Origin: an uncultured Fretibacterium sp.
GTDB taxonomy: Bacteria > Synergistota > Synergistia > Synergistales > Aminobacteriaceae
DNA: 64,000 nucleotides
Direction of reading: 5' to 3'
Assembly (NCBI GenBank): GCA_946183145.1
Contig: CAMGZM010000003.1
Location: 62,001-126,000, forward strand
Positions 17,852-26,500 of this stretch are shown piece after piece. The notes under the pieces were generated by a model, which worked only from the letters and a program-made list of their open reading frames with translations, did no database searches and was not told where the DNA came from. Each line of letters starts with the position of its first letter. The first letter of the stretch is position 1. Both the position numbers and the translations under genes were made by a program.

Positions 17852-18829
17852 TTAACCCTCAAAGGGCTTTACACCTTTCACAGCGTCGGCCGGGTAAATT
17901 CTTGAGTCTCCGTTGTCTGTGTCAATTAACACGTACCTGTCGTTGCCCATGCCTAACTCTTTCATGTAAGTTAATTGTCTGTGGCCATGACGTGACTCGA
18001 TTCTCTCTACTAAATCGTGATGGAAATGTTCCGGGAGCGCGTAAACCAAATCAACGGAAGCTGAGTCGATTGCAAGAATATCAAGCGAGGCAAGTATACC
18101 AACATTCGGAGTAACTACAGGTTCAGCCGCAACGCCCTCGCAGTCGCATGATACTGACATGTTGCGCATTACGTTAATGTACGCGATATTTTTCCCGAAA
18201 TGGTCGACTGTTGCTTTTGACGACTCGCAGATTTTCTCCATAAACTCTTCGTTAGCGATGTCCCATTGATCAGGCTGCCCGGGTGTTGTGTGAATCCATG
18301 CTTTTCCGATTCTGCCGTCAGCGCATCCGATTCCTATGTTCTTGTTTGAGCCTCCGAAGCCCCCCTGAACATGTCCCTTGAAGTGTGTGAGAACGAGAAG
18401 AGAGTCATAATTCAGCAGATTGATTCCCATTGACATATTTGAGAAGTGATGACCGCCCTTTACGGGTAATAATGTTGTGCCTAACTCGTCAATAATATCA
18501 ACGTTCACGAAATCCCAGCCGTTAATATTGAGAGTCTTGCGGTGCTGCTCTGTAGTGTACCTGTCGCCCTCATAGTATGAATTTGTCTCGATGATTCTTG
18601 CGCCTGGTATGTCGTTTGTGATGAGTTCTTTGACCCAGGGGCGCGGGATAATGTTCGGGCCGTGAGGTTCACCCGTGTGAAGCTTTACGGCGATTTTCCC
18701 GGTGATGTGCTGATTGATTCGTGCGTAAATTTTTCTGAGTCCGTCCGCTGACAAGTCGCGCGTGAAGTATACTATTGACTCGTTGCCTTTGCGTGATGAG
18801 TAAGGCAGGTATTTGCTCCCGTCTGTCAT
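17852..18829 (-). CDS. DUF362-family protein
   Basis: A 325-residue protein of the DUF362 family, whose members often carry iron-sulphur clusters or bind metals but have no agreed function. Conserved features are HTGEPHGPNIIPR, LTHFKGHVQGGFGGSNKNIGIGCADGRIGK and the C-terminal VYALPEHFHHDLVERIESRHG. No four-cysteine ferredoxin motif is seen in this copy. The start is the ATG at 18827-18829, preceded by AGGAGG; a longer in-frame extension to 18919 has no ribosome site. It heads the operon with the two ADP-ribosylglycohydrolase copies. Confidence 0.85.
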   Translation of the reverse strand: MTDGSKYLPYSSRKGNESIVYFTRDLSADGLRKIYARINQHITGKIAVKLHTGEPHGPNIIPRPWVKELITNDIPGARIIETNSYYEGDRYTTEQHRKTLNINGWDFVNVDIIDELGTTLLPVKGGHHFSNMSMGINLLNYDSLLVLTHFKGHVQGGFGGSNKNIGIGCADGRIGKAWIHTTPGQPDQWDIANEEFMEKICESSKATVDHFGKNIAYINVMRNMSVSCDCEGVAAEPVVTPNVGILASLDILAIDSASVDLVYALPEHFHHDLVERIESRHGHRQLTYMKELGMGNDRYVLIDTDNGDSRIYPADAVKGVKPFEG

Positions 18830-18949
18830 GATGAAAATTCCTCCTGATAATTGTGATTTGATGTGATGAAATGTGAAAAGTATTCTAGCATACGTGAAAA
18901 GCAAAAGCCCCGCCCGCATAAATGGACGAGGCTGTGAATGTCATAATTA

Positions 18950-19025
<76 letters not shown>

Positions 19026-19062
19026 ACGCTTGCGTTGTACAAGCGCAAACGCAATGACGAGA

Positions 19063-20532
19063 TTATATCACTCCTTGCGCTATCTTTGAGAAAAAGTTTA
19101 TCATCGGCTCTGAATACATACCGTAAAGGAACGAACCCGCCGCCAAAATCCCAAGAGGCAGCAACATCTCATAGCCCGGATCTTTCACGCCCTTGTTCGC
19201 TGTCTTGAAGTCAAATTTTTGTCCCGGCATAATGAATATGCTGAATATCGAGAACACATAAAGCACCGTCAACACCGCCGAAATCATGAGCATAGCAATT
19301 CCCGCATGACCCATTGAGACAGAAGCCGAAGCCGTTCCGAGCTGCCATTTTCCCATGAAGCCCGCTGATGGTGGAAGACCGCATAACGCCAATCCCGAAA
19401 TCAACAGCGCAAGAAATGTTTTCGGCATTCCGAGTCCGAGTCCCCGCATGTCAAAAAGATATTCCCTCTCAGTCTGGCACAAAACAGCACCGGCGCAGAA
19501 GAACAGATTTATCTTCATCACTGCATGGCCGCCCATGTGAGTCAATGCCCCTGTGAGTCCTTCAGGAGTCAGCAAAAGAACTCCCAATAAAATATATGAC
19601 AGCTGGCTTATTGTTGAGTATGCGAATCTTCGCTTTAAGTGCTGAGTCGCAAGTGCCATTGATGAGCCGTAAATTATCGTGATACATACCATCGTGAAAG
19701 CGGCATATTGCGCCCACGTTCCCGCTAAAGTCTCAGGCTCATACACGTACCAAGTGAGTCGAATCACCGCAAATACTCCGGCCTTCACGACAGCAACAGC
19801 GTGCAACAACGCAGTAACGGGAGTCGGAGCAACTGACGCAGAAGGAAGCCAGCCATGAAACGGAAATACAGCAGCCTTAACGCCAAATCCCAAGAAGCCC
19901 AAGAACCACGCAACAAGCAACATGTTATCGGGCTTGTTCGGCCAAATTCCGAATGTCCCGCCAAGTGTGAATGACTCCCCGCCTCCCTGCGACATCGCAT
20001 AAGTCAGAGCAATAAACGCACACGCAGCACCCGCTACAGAGTACGTAAGATATTTACGCCCCGCATATCTCGCACGGCCGTCCATCTCGTGCATCACAAG
20101 AGGGAGAGTCGTCAATGTCATAATCTCGTAGAACAAATACAGAGTCAGCAAGTCAGACGACAACGCAATACCCGAAACGACTCCATAAGTCAGCACGAAC
20201 CAGCCGAAAAATGATGTCTCGCGGTGTTCATGGCTCATATACTCGAATGCGTATAGAGTCGTCAATGGCCACAATACAGCAATCAATACGGCGAAAACCA
20301 TTCCGAGTCCGTCAAGCCTCAGTGAAAATCCTGCACGTTCTGAGAACCTGAAGAGCGTTAATGCGTTTGAAGGGGGATAAATCACAAGGAGCAAAATTGC
20401 GAGAGTGTTCAAGATTACGCATGACTCTATGAATATGTTGCGCTGAGTCCGGCTCTTGAAGTTAAGAGTCGTAATGAGAAGGGCGGAAATTGCCGGGATA
20501 ATTATCGGAAGAAGCAATAATTTTTCGTTCAT
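19063..20532 (-). CDS. Stand-alone proton/cation antiporter-like membrane subunit (NuoN/MrpD type)
   Basis: A 489-residue integral membrane protein with about 14 hydrophobic helices. It belongs to the proton-translocating subunit family shared by complex I, Mrp antiporters and membrane-bound hydrogenases: LFYEIMTLTTLPLVMHE carries the conserved helix-5 glutamate, KAAVFPFHGWLPSASVAPTPVTALLHAVAVVKAGVF is the signature block, and lysine-containing RRFAYSTISQLSYILLG follows. No other subunit of such a complex is adjacent. A second member stands alone at 32741, so a complex might be assembled from scattered genes. The start ATG has GGAGG upstream. Confidence 0.88.
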   Translation of the reverse strand: MNEKLLLLPIIIPAISALLITTLNFKSRTQRNIFIESCVILNTLAILLLVIYPPSNALTLFRFSERAGFSLRLDGLGMVFAVLIAVLWPLTTLYAFEYMSHEHRETSFFGWFVLTYGVVSGIALSSDLLTLYLFYEIMTLTTLPLVMHEMDGRARYAGRKYLTYSVAGAACAFIALTYAMSQGGGESFTLGGTFGIWPNKPDNMLLVAWFLGFLGFGVKAAVFPFHGWLPSASVAPTPVTALLHAVAVVKAGVFAVIRLTWYVYEPETLAGTWAQYAAFTMVCITIIYGSSMALATQHLKRRFAYSTISQLSYILLGVLLLTPEGLTGALTHMGGHAVMKINLFFCAGAVLCQTEREYLFDMRGLGLGMPKTFLALLISGLALCGLPPSAGFMGKWQLGTASASVSMGHAGIAMLMISAVLTVLYVFSIFSIFIMPGQKFDFKTANKGVKDPGYEMLLPLGILAAGSFLYGMYSEPMINFFSKIAQGVI

Positions 20533-20587
20533 GGGAATATTTCAGCCTCCTTAATGTCTTTTGGGAATGACTGAATTATAACAGCAA

Positions 20588-21418
20588 TCATATTTTCACG
20601 CGCTCACGGTCAGGGTGTTCACCGCTCCAGCCTATAGGGGGCATACTCTCAATGCGTGATATGTCCTCATCATCAAGCGAAAAATTCACGCACGCTAAAT
20701 TCTCGCGCATACGTTCACGACTCGACGCTTTCGGCAATGGCATAACGTTTTCATGAAGGCAGAATCTCAGACAGACTTGCGGCGGCGTAACGTGATACTT
20801 CATCGCAAGCTCGCGAATCAGAATGTCATCAAGTACCCGCCCGCGTCCCATTGGACTCCAAGCCTGAACCTGAATTCCCTTCTGCCTGTAATAATTCAGC
20901 GCGGGGAACTGCAAATATCCCGGGTGAAACTCAAATTGCGCGACTGACGGCATAATCTCACAGCGTGAAAATATATTCTCAGCGTGATACGGAAGAAAGT
21001 TGCTCAGTCCTAACGCCCGTATTTTTCCCTGAGAGTATAGATGCTCCATCGCCCGCCATGTTTCGAGGTCTGATGATTTCCAGTCGTCAAGCTCAAGATT
21101 TGGTCTAGGCCAGTGAATCAGATATACATCAACGTAATCACTTTTCAGATTCTCAAGCGTCTTTGCGAATGCGTTAATCGTATTGTCATAACCCATTTCG
21201 GATTTCCAGACTTTTGACGCAATTAATACATCCTCGCGCTTAATCCCTGAATGCGTGAGAGCCTCTGCGATTTCGGACTCGTTCCCGTAAAACGAAGCCG
21301 TGTCAAAATATCTGTAGCCTTCATCAAGCGCGGCCATGATTGAGTTGTAAGTTGCTTTGTACGTTCCGAAACCTATTGCTGGGATTTTGAGTCCGCTGTT
21401 AAGAGTCAGAGTGTGCAT
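20588..21418 (-). CDS. Aldo/keto reductase
   Basis: A 276-residue NADPH-dependent oxidoreductase of the AKR superfamily, TIM-barrel type. The catalytic tetrad is visible: Asp and Tyr in YRYFDTASFYGNE, Lys in IASKVWKSEMG, and His in YLIHWPRP. The C-terminal cofactor block includes PKASSRERMREN. It reduces aldehydes or ketones; the physiological substrate is unknown. The start is the ATG at 21416-21418 with AGGAGG seven bases away. It is followed by the antiporter-like gene, but more than 50 bases separate them. Confidence 0.93.
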   Translation of the reverse strand: MHTLTLNSGLKIPAIGFGTYKATYNSIMAALDEGYRYFDTASFYGNESEIAEALTHSGIKREDVLIASKVWKSEMGYDNTINAFAKTLENLKSDYVDVYLIHWPRPNLELDDWKSSDLETWRAMEHLYSQGKIRALGLSNFLPYHAENIFSRCEIMPSVAQFEFHPGYLQFPALNYYRQKGIQVQAWSPMGRGRVLDDILIRELAMKYHVTPPQVCLRFCLHENVMPLPKASSRERMRENLACVNFSLDDEDISRIESMPPIGWSGEHPDRERVKI

Positions 21419-21471
21419 TATGAGTCCTCCTTCTGAATTTGGGAATGTGAAAGATATAATACAGGTATTAC

Positions 21472-21804
21472 GTGAAACTTCACAAGCCTCGTACAAAATT
21501 AACACTTGAGCATGAAGATACAGGAACATCAACGCCATTAACACCATTAACACACAATGAGGCCGAAATTCCGAATGTATACGAAAATGATAATGTGTAT
21601 GTGTATTTCGGCAATGCTGCGCTTTATGAAGGCGGGAAAATTGCCGCTGTGCTTCCTATGATTTCGGCTGTTATTCCAGTTATGTATGACTTTGAGATTA
21701 CGTTTTATGATGACGTTCAAAAGTGTGAAGAGTTGATTTGCATCTCTAATTTCTCTGAGCCTTCCGAAGATGATGAAATTACAGAATTTTATGATGATAC
21801 ATGA
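21472..21804 (+). CDS. Hypothetical small protein
   Basis: A 110-codon open frame beginning with GTG just after a TATAAT box (21454-21459). If that promoter is used, the transcript has almost no leader, so translation would be leaderless. The N-terminus is Thr-rich (TGTSTPLTPLT), the middle weakly hydrophobic, the end acidic (EPSEDDEITEFYDDT). No motif recognised. It points away from the aldo/keto reductase gene. The protein-like composition supports it, but an ordinary ribosome site is absent, so it is a tentative call. Confidence 0.4.
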   Translation: MKLHKPRTKLTLEHEDTGTSTPLTPLTHNEAEIPNVYENDNVYVYFGNAALYEGGKIAAVLPMISAVIPVMYDFEITFYDDVQKCEELICISNFSEPSEDDEITEFYDDT

Positions 21805-21944
21805 ATGAAAAAACAAATGTGCAGAAAAACAACAAAATTATTCTCTCAATGTTGCTCAGGAAGGGGATAATATATGCTCCTGTTGTCATTGTGAAAGGAG
21901 ACTAAATTTCAAGGTGAGATATACCGAAAAACTTGACAGAATGA

Positions 21945-21968
21945 AAAAGCCGGCGTAAAATTCCGGCT
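21945..21968 (-). terminator. Terminator downstream of the transglutaminase-like gene
   Basis: On the minus strand AGCCGG and CCGGCT pair around a nine-base loop and are followed by TTTTTC. A second GC-rich stem-loop (GCCGGG 22041-22046 with CCCGGC 22062-22067) lies nearer the gene but has no good T tract. Between 21805 and 22082 I see no convincing gene, only these hairpins. Confidence 0.6.
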
Positions 21969-22082
21969 CAAATCAATTCAGACACATATTGCGAATGTAA
22001 ACAATATCTTTTCGGACTTACCTTTCAGAGAAATGCAACAGCCGGGAGAAATCGCAAATCCCCCGGCTTGAAACCTTCCTTG

Positions 22083-22619
22083 CTAATATTCTCCGTAACC
22101 CGCCGCGCCTAACTGACCGTCAGCAAAACCCTTCCGGCCGTCCATTTCAAGAATGCACCACTGATGAGAGTATTGATTTTCGTTTGCGTGTTCCCATTTG
22201 TAGCCCATGAAATCAAGAACGCGGCCCAATGCCCTTGTAGCACCTGAGCATGTGAATATTCCCGCAACAAAAACACCGTAAGGCGATCTGTAATATTTGT
22301 AGGGGTCATTGCCGTACATGCACCGTGAGCAGTAACGCGCAACAATTACGGCGGCTGCTTTCACGCGCTGAAGGTCTGACGTTAAAGATTTTTCCGACAT
22401 TACGGCCTCTGCGATTTTCCGCGCTACATTATCGGCCTGTTCTGCCTGCTCCGGCTTCAGTCCCCTGTAGTAGCTGTGAGGGTCTGACTTCTTCACCGGC
22501 TGTGTCTGAGGCTGTGATGATTTTGGGCGTGATTTCTTCTTCTTTGCGCAATATGCTTCGGGTGAAAATGCAAGCGTTAAAGCTATTACAGCGAGAATTA
22601 ATGCTACTGTGCGTTTCAT
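22083..22619 (-). CDS. Exported transglutaminase-like protein
   Basis: A 178-residue protein with a signal peptide (MKRTVALILAVIALTLAFSPEAYCA) followed by a Lys-rich stretch. The C-terminal part has the order Cys (FTCSGATRALGRVLDFMG), His (YSHQWCILEMDG) and Asp (FADGQLG), as in transglutaminase-like cysteine hydrolases. That family cleaves or cross-links peptides, often in the cell wall or in surface proteins; the substrate is not known. The Cys-His-Asp reading is by eye from a short domain, so the family call is moderate. It lies four bases after yqeY. Confidence 0.65.
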   Translation of the reverse strand: MKRTVALILAVIALTLAFSPEAYCAKKKKSRPKSSQPQTQPVKKSDPHSYYRGLKPEQAEQADNVARKIAEAVMSEKSLTSDLQRVKAAAVIVARYCSRCMYGNDPYKYYRSPYGVFVAGIFTCSGATRALGRVLDFMGYKWEHANENQYSHQWCILEMDGRKGFADGQLGAAGYGEY

Positions 22620-22623
22620 GGCC

Positions 22624-23073
22624 TTAACCGTTAAGGAACGCCGTAACCCTTTCTTTTACCTTTGAGCCGTCAGCCTGTCCTTTTGCTTTTGACATTACGG
22701 CCTTCATGAGTTTTCCCATATCTTTAGGCGATGAGGCGTTAATCTCTTTTGCGGCCTCTGTGATTATCGCGTCAATCTCATCATCACCGAGCTGCTTGGG
22801 CAGATACGGTTCAAGAATGCTTATCTCTGAGAGTTCTGACTCCGCGCGGTCAATTGCTCCTCCGGCTTTGTACTGTTCAGCCGCGTCTTTTCGCTGTTTG
22901 ATGAGACGGCGTATAACCGTGTGAACGTCATCGTCTGTGATTTCGACTCCCCTGCCTTTGTCCGCCTGTAATTTCTGGAGTTCGGCTTTAAGCATTCGGA
23001 GTGTTGAGAGTCTCGGCTCTTCGCGTAATTTCATGGCCTGAGTCAAATCGTGTGTTATGTCCTGTGTGAGCAT
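22624..23073 (-). CDS. yqeY: GatB/YqeY domain protein
   Basis: A 149-residue helical protein of the YqeY family, the stand-alone version of the tail of the amidotransferase subunit GatB. The family signature is clear: RKDAAEQYKAGGAIDRAESELSEISILEPYLPKQL, followed by DMGKLMKAVMSKAKGQADGS. It is thought to have a tRNA-related role, but that is not established. It follows rpsU by about 65 bases with a terminator between them; the rpsU-yqeY neighbourhood is common in many bacteria. Confidence 0.94.
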   Translation of the reverse strand: MLTQDITHDLTQAMKLREEPRLSTLRMLKAELQKLQADKGRGVEITDDDVHTVIRRLIKQRKDAAEQYKAGGAIDRAESELSEISILEPYLPKQLGDDEIDAIITEAAKEINASSPKDMGKLMKAVMSKAKGQADGSKVKERVTAFLNG

Positions 23074-23095
23074 AAATATTCCTCCTTAAGTCAAC

Positions 23096-23125
23096 AAAAA
23101 ACGGGAGCATCTTTCAGCCCCCGCA
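23096..23125 (-). terminator. Terminator or attenuator between rpsU and yqeY
   Basis: On the minus strand CGGGGGC and GCTCCCG form a hairpin followed by TTTTTTG. It could let rpsU be transcribed more than yqeY. Confidence 0.75.
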
Positions 23126-23138
23126 AAACGTTCAAATT

Positions 23139-23336
23139 CTAGCCTGGATTCCTTCTCCGCATACTCTTGCGCTTACGGGCTGCCTCTGCGCGTTTTATCT
23201 TCTTGGCATCGCTGGGCTTCTCGTAATGTTCGCGTTTGCGTGCTTCCCGGAGCGTTCCTACTTTGGCAACTTCACGCCTGAATCTTTTCAGAGTCTCTTC
23301 GAGCTGCTCGCCTTCTTTGCGTACAACAGTAGTCAT
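23139..23336 (-). CDS. rpsU: Small-subunit ribosomal protein S21
   Basis: A 65-residue very basic ribosomal protein of the 30S subunit. The family features [31 protein letters not shown] and the Arg/Lys-rich tail ([11 protein letters not shown]) are intact. It sits near the mRNA exit side of the 30S platform and supports initiation. It lies between a HIT gene and yqeY, both on the same strand. Confidence 0.96.
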   Translation of the reverse strand: MTTVVRKEGEQLEETLKRFRREVAKVGTLREARKREHYEKPSDAKKIKRAEAARKRKSMRRRNPG

Positions 23337-23383
23337 GGTTCACATTCCCTCCCTTCGGGTTCTCTTACAGCATGGGAACTCAG

Positions 23384-23722
23384 TTAGCCCGGAGGCCAGC
23401 CGAGATTACGTCCTGCCAGCAGGTGCAGGTGAAGGTGAGGTACTGACTGCCCGCCCTGTTCGCCTGTGTTGATTACCATACGGTAGCCGTTCTCTTCCAG
23501 TCCTAATTTACGGGCAATTTTTACGGCACTGCTCATTAAGCTGCTCCACACTGAAGAATCATCGACAGCTGCGGAGGAGGCTATGTGCTTCTTTGGGATT
23601 ACAAGTACATGAACGGGTGCCTGCGGGTTTACGTCATTGAATGCCGCTACGTTTTCATCTTCATAGACAAAATTTGACGGAATTTCACCGCGGGCTATCT
23701 TGCAGAAAATACAATCACTCAT
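23384..23722 (-). CDS. hinT: HIT-family nucleotide-binding protein
   Basis: A 112-residue histidine-triad protein. CIFCKIARGEIPS at the N-terminus and the triad HLHLHLLAG near the C-terminus (H-x-H-x-H) are both intact. HinT-type enzymes hydrolyse nucleoside phosphoramidates. It stands about 50 bases upstream of rpsU and is probably co-transcribed with it. Confidence 0.93.
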   Translation of the reverse strand: MSDCIFCKIARGEIPSNFVYEDENVAAFNDVNPQAPVHVLVIPKKHIASSAAVDDSSVWSSLMSSAVKIARKLGLEENGYRMVINTGEQGGQSVPHLHLHLLAGRNLGWPPG

Positions 23723-23860
23723 GAAATTTTTTTGCGCCTCCTCTGAATTGACATGATAATTCTATAACAGATTGATATAGTTCACAATTCAAATATACGT
23801 AATTTTCTGCTGTGATTTCAAATACATAAATCACACAGAGTGTAAAAAACTTCACAATGA

Positions 23861-23866
23861 TATAAT
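23861..23866 (+). promoter_or_regulatory. Promoter -10 element of the TTT transporter operon
   Basis: TATAAT lies 66 bases upstream of the first tctC. No strong -35 hexamer is seen 17 bases upstream. The AAGGAGG ribosome site at 23914 precedes the start by an unusually long 12 bases. Confidence 0.45.
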
Positions 23867-23932
23867 CTCTGCAACCAATTTTCACACAATCAGCAATCAA
23901 AATCCATAATCATAAGGAGGTCTCATAGTATC

Positions 23933-24889
23933 ATGAGAAAATTCTTTGCGTTACTTTTTGTGCTTTGTCTCGCTCTTCCTTCATTCGCCGCAGATTATCC
24001 CGCGCAAAATGTTACGGGCGTTGTTCAGTGGGGCGCAGGCGGAGGAACTGACTCGCTTGTCCGTCCCCTTTCAGCAATCGCAGAGCAGTATCTCGGAAAG
24101 TCCATCATCATACAGAACATGACGGGCGCAACAGGCTCAATTGCGACTCAGTATGTTTATGACGCACCCGCTGACGGCTACACGCTTTTGATGGGAGCAG
24201 AGAACCCCGCGCTTTATGACGTTCTCGAAATCTCCGAACTGACGTATAACAATTTCGACTGCGTTTACCTGATCGGTGATGAGGTTGTCGGAATCGTTGT
24301 CGGGAAAAATTCTCCGTACAAATCCTTCAAGGAAATTATTGATGCGGCACTCAAAGCCCCGTGGACAATCAAAATTTCTACGACAGGCACAGGCGGACTC
24401 CCTTGGGAGGTCGGAGCATTCATCACGGACATAACAGGAGCATTCTTCAACCAGATTCCTTATGACAGCGACGCAAGCGCAAAAACTGCGGTCATGAACG
24501 GCGAATGTGATTTCACGGTCTGCAAAGTTCAGTCAGGAGTCGAGGACTGGAAAGCAGGAGATCTCAAATTCCTCTGCATGTTGTCAGAAAAGCCCGTGCC
24601 AGTCATGCCCGATATACCGTTAGTTACGGCTGAATATCCCGATTTCGCGAAATATCTTCCTTGGGGGCCTTTCTACGGCGTTTTTGTGAAGAAAGGAACT
24701 GACCCCGCAATCACCGCAAAATTATCGGAGGTGTTCACAAAAGCCGGGCCCGCTGAAAGCTATCAGAAAGTCCTCGCTAACTTCAACATAAACTTTTTGG
24801 GCTGGTCAGGCGAGGAAGCAGCAAAATATATTTCCTCGTGGCGCGAAAACACAATCAACGCTCTCAAGAAGTCAGGAGCTTTTGACTAG
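23933..24889 (+). CDS. tctC: TTT transporter periplasmic binding protein (first copy)
   Basis: A 318-residue binding protein of the tripartite tricarboxylate transporter family. The signal peptide MRKFFALLFVLCLALPSFA ends at an Ala-Xaa-Ala-type site. The two conserved folds are visible: GAGGGTDSLVRPLS in the N-lobe and TTGTGGLPWEVGAF in the hinge. It would capture a carboxylate in the periplasm and deliver it to TctAB. The next gene encodes a close paralogue, separated by only three bases. The ligand cannot be read from the sequence. Confidence 0.93.
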   Translation: MRKFFALLFVLCLALPSFAADYPAQNVTGVVQWGAGGGTDSLVRPLSAIAEQYLGKSIIIQNMTGATGSIATQYVYDAPADGYTLLMGAENPALYDVLEISELTYNNFDCVYLIGDEVVGIVVGKNSPYKSFKEIIDAALKAPWTIKISTTGTGGLPWEVGAFITDITGAFFNQIPYDSDASAKTAVMNGECDFTVCKVQSGVEDWKAGDLKFLCMLSEKPVPVMPDIPLVTAEYPDFAKYLPWGPFYGVFVKKGTDPAITAKLSEVFTKAGPAESYQKVLANFNINFLGWSGEEAAKYISSWRENTINALKKSGAFD

Positions 24890-24892
24890 GCC

Positions 24893-25849
24893 ATGAAGAA
24901 ATTACTCGCATTAACGCTGATATTTGCGCTTGCCTTTCCTGCATTCGCTGATTACCCTGACAGGAACATTACAGGCGTTGTCTTATGGGGCGCGGGAGGA
25001 ACAACAGACTCACTCATCCGGCCATTGTCGGCAGTCGCTGAACAGTATTTAGGGAAGTCGATAATCATTCAGAACATGACCGGGGCGGCTGGTTCAGTTG
25101 CGACTCAGTATGTTTATGACGCGAAGCCTGACGGGTATACATTGCTGATGGGCGCGGAAAATCCTGCGCTGTATGACGTTCTCGGAATAAGTGAAGTAAC
25201 GTATGATGAGTTTGACTGCGTATATCTCATCGGCGACGAGGCTGTCGGAATAATCGTCGGCAAAAATTCTCCGTACAAAACCTTCACGGAAGCCATCAAT
25301 GCCGCTAAAGAAAAGCCCTTCACGCTGAAATATTCCATGACTGGCAAAGGCGGACTCCCCTGGGTAGTAGGCTCGTTCATAATGGACGTAACCGGCGCGA
25401 TGTTCAACATGATACCTTATGAGAGCGATTCGGCCGCAAAAAATGCTGTCGTAAACGGTGAATGTGATTTTACGGCGTGCCTTCTCCTTCAGGGAATCGA
25501 GGAAGCCAAAGCAGGAGACGTAAAATTTCTCTCGGTTATGGCGAATGAACCCGCCCGCGCTCTTCCTGATGTGCCGTTAATCGTGAAGGAATTTCCAGGC
25601 TTCAGCAAATATTTGCCTTGGGGAGCGTTTTACGGAGTCTTTGCGAAAAAAGGAACTGACCCGGCAATAATAGCAAAACTCGCAGACGCATTCAAAAAGG
25701 CCGGCCCTGATGAAAATTATCAGAAAGTACTCGTGAATTTTGACGTGAATTTTATGGGCTATACTGGCGAAAAAGCAGCGCAGTATATTTCCTCGTGGCG
25801 AAAAAATACCGTTGAAGCTCTCAAATCAAGCGGAGCATTAGACGACTGA
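24893..25849 (+). CDS. tctC: TTT transporter periplasmic binding protein (second copy)
   Basis: A second 318-residue binding protein, clearly a tandem duplicate of the preceding one: both share the DYP start of the mature chain, NITGVVLWGAGGTTDSLIRPLS-type blocks (here with GAGGTTDSL) and LPWGAFYGVFAKKGTDPA. The signal peptide is MKKLLALTLIFALAFPAFA. The copies differ mainly in the middle and in the ligand-facing segments, so the second may have a different substrate. It starts three bases after the first gene and is followed by a strong hairpin terminator that precedes tctB. Confidence 0.93.
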   Translation: MKKLLALTLIFALAFPAFADYPDRNITGVVLWGAGGTTDSLIRPLSAVAEQYLGKSIIIQNMTGAAGSVATQYVYDAKPDGYTLLMGAENPALYDVLGISEVTYDEFDCVYLIGDEAVGIIVGKNSPYKTFTEAINAAKEKPFTLKYSMTGKGGLPWVVGSFIMDVTGAMFNMIPYESDSAAKNAVVNGECDFTACLLLQGIEEAKAGDVKFLSVMANEPARALPDVPLIVKEFPGFSKYLPWGAFYGVFAKKGTDPAIIAKLADAFKKAGPDENYQKVLVNFDVNFMGYTGEKAAQYISSWRKNTVEALKSSGALDD

Positions 25850-25861
25850 CAATCACGGAAT

Positions 25862-25898
25862 TACCCCCCTGATTCATTTTCGGGGGGATTAATTTTTG
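25862..25898 (+). terminator. Intra-operon terminator between tctC and tctB
   Basis: CCCCCC and GGGGGG arms, extended by flanking AATTA and TTAATT pairs, are followed by TTTTT. It lies inside the operon, between the binding-protein genes and the membrane genes, and would reduce transcription into tctBA. Confidence 0.85.
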
Positions 25899-25918
25899 TT
25901 GAAGAGGTGAAAATTTCA

Positions 25919-26485
25919 ATGGCTGATACAGAGAAAGAATATCCCGATTTGAATCCGAATCTTGAAGTTGATACGGATGACATGATAGTAGTGAAGGAAC
26001 ACCCGTTAGAGGCGGGAGAAAAAGTATTCTCGTTCATCGTTCTGATTTTCGGAGTGATTGCGCTGAAATTGTCCGTTGATTTATGGTTCAGCATATCATT
26101 GCGCAGAGGCCCGCGAATCGCTTCAGCCGCCGCTGTTCCTGTCTTTGTGAGCGCGTTGTGGGTAATCATGGCATTGTGGACTGTCATCGAGAACTTCAAG
26201 CTGTCGACTCCCCTCTCGAAAGTCAAAAGCACTTGGGAGAAATTCACGAAAGCAATAGCATACGCCCTCCCGTTAAACGTCGTAATAATGCTCGTGTTAA
26301 TTGTCGCGTATTGTGCCTCGCTCGTTATGGGAGTAAGTTTCTACATTTCGACTCCTGCGTTCCTCTACATATCTATGTGCTACTTGACGCGAAAAGATTA
26401 CGTGAAAAATATTCTGTGGACTGGAATCGTTATGGCGTTTATTGTCGTAGTCTTCAGGGTATTGTTCAGCGTTGTATTTCCGTAA
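25919..26485 (+). CDS. tctB: TTT transporter small membrane subunit TctB
   Basis: A 188-residue protein with four hydrophobic helices (residues about 35-60, 70-95, 125-150, 165-185), the pattern of the small TctB subunit. The N-terminus is polar. I chose the ATG at 25919 because GAAGAGGTG precedes it; the GTG at 25907 lies within that ribosome site. It works with TctA. The sequence of TctB is poorly conserved, so the call rests on position and topology. Confidence 0.85.
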   Translation: MADTEKEYPDLNPNLEVDTDDMIVVKEHPLEAGEKVFSFIVLIFGVIALKLSVDLWFSISLRRGPRIASAAAVPVFVSALWVIMALWTVIENFKLSTPLSKVKSTWEKFTKAIAYALPLNVVIMLVLIVAYCASLVMGVSFYISTPAFLYISMCYLTRKDYVKNILWTGIVMAFIVVVFRVLFSVVFP

Positions 26486-26500
26486 AAGGAGGTCTCAATC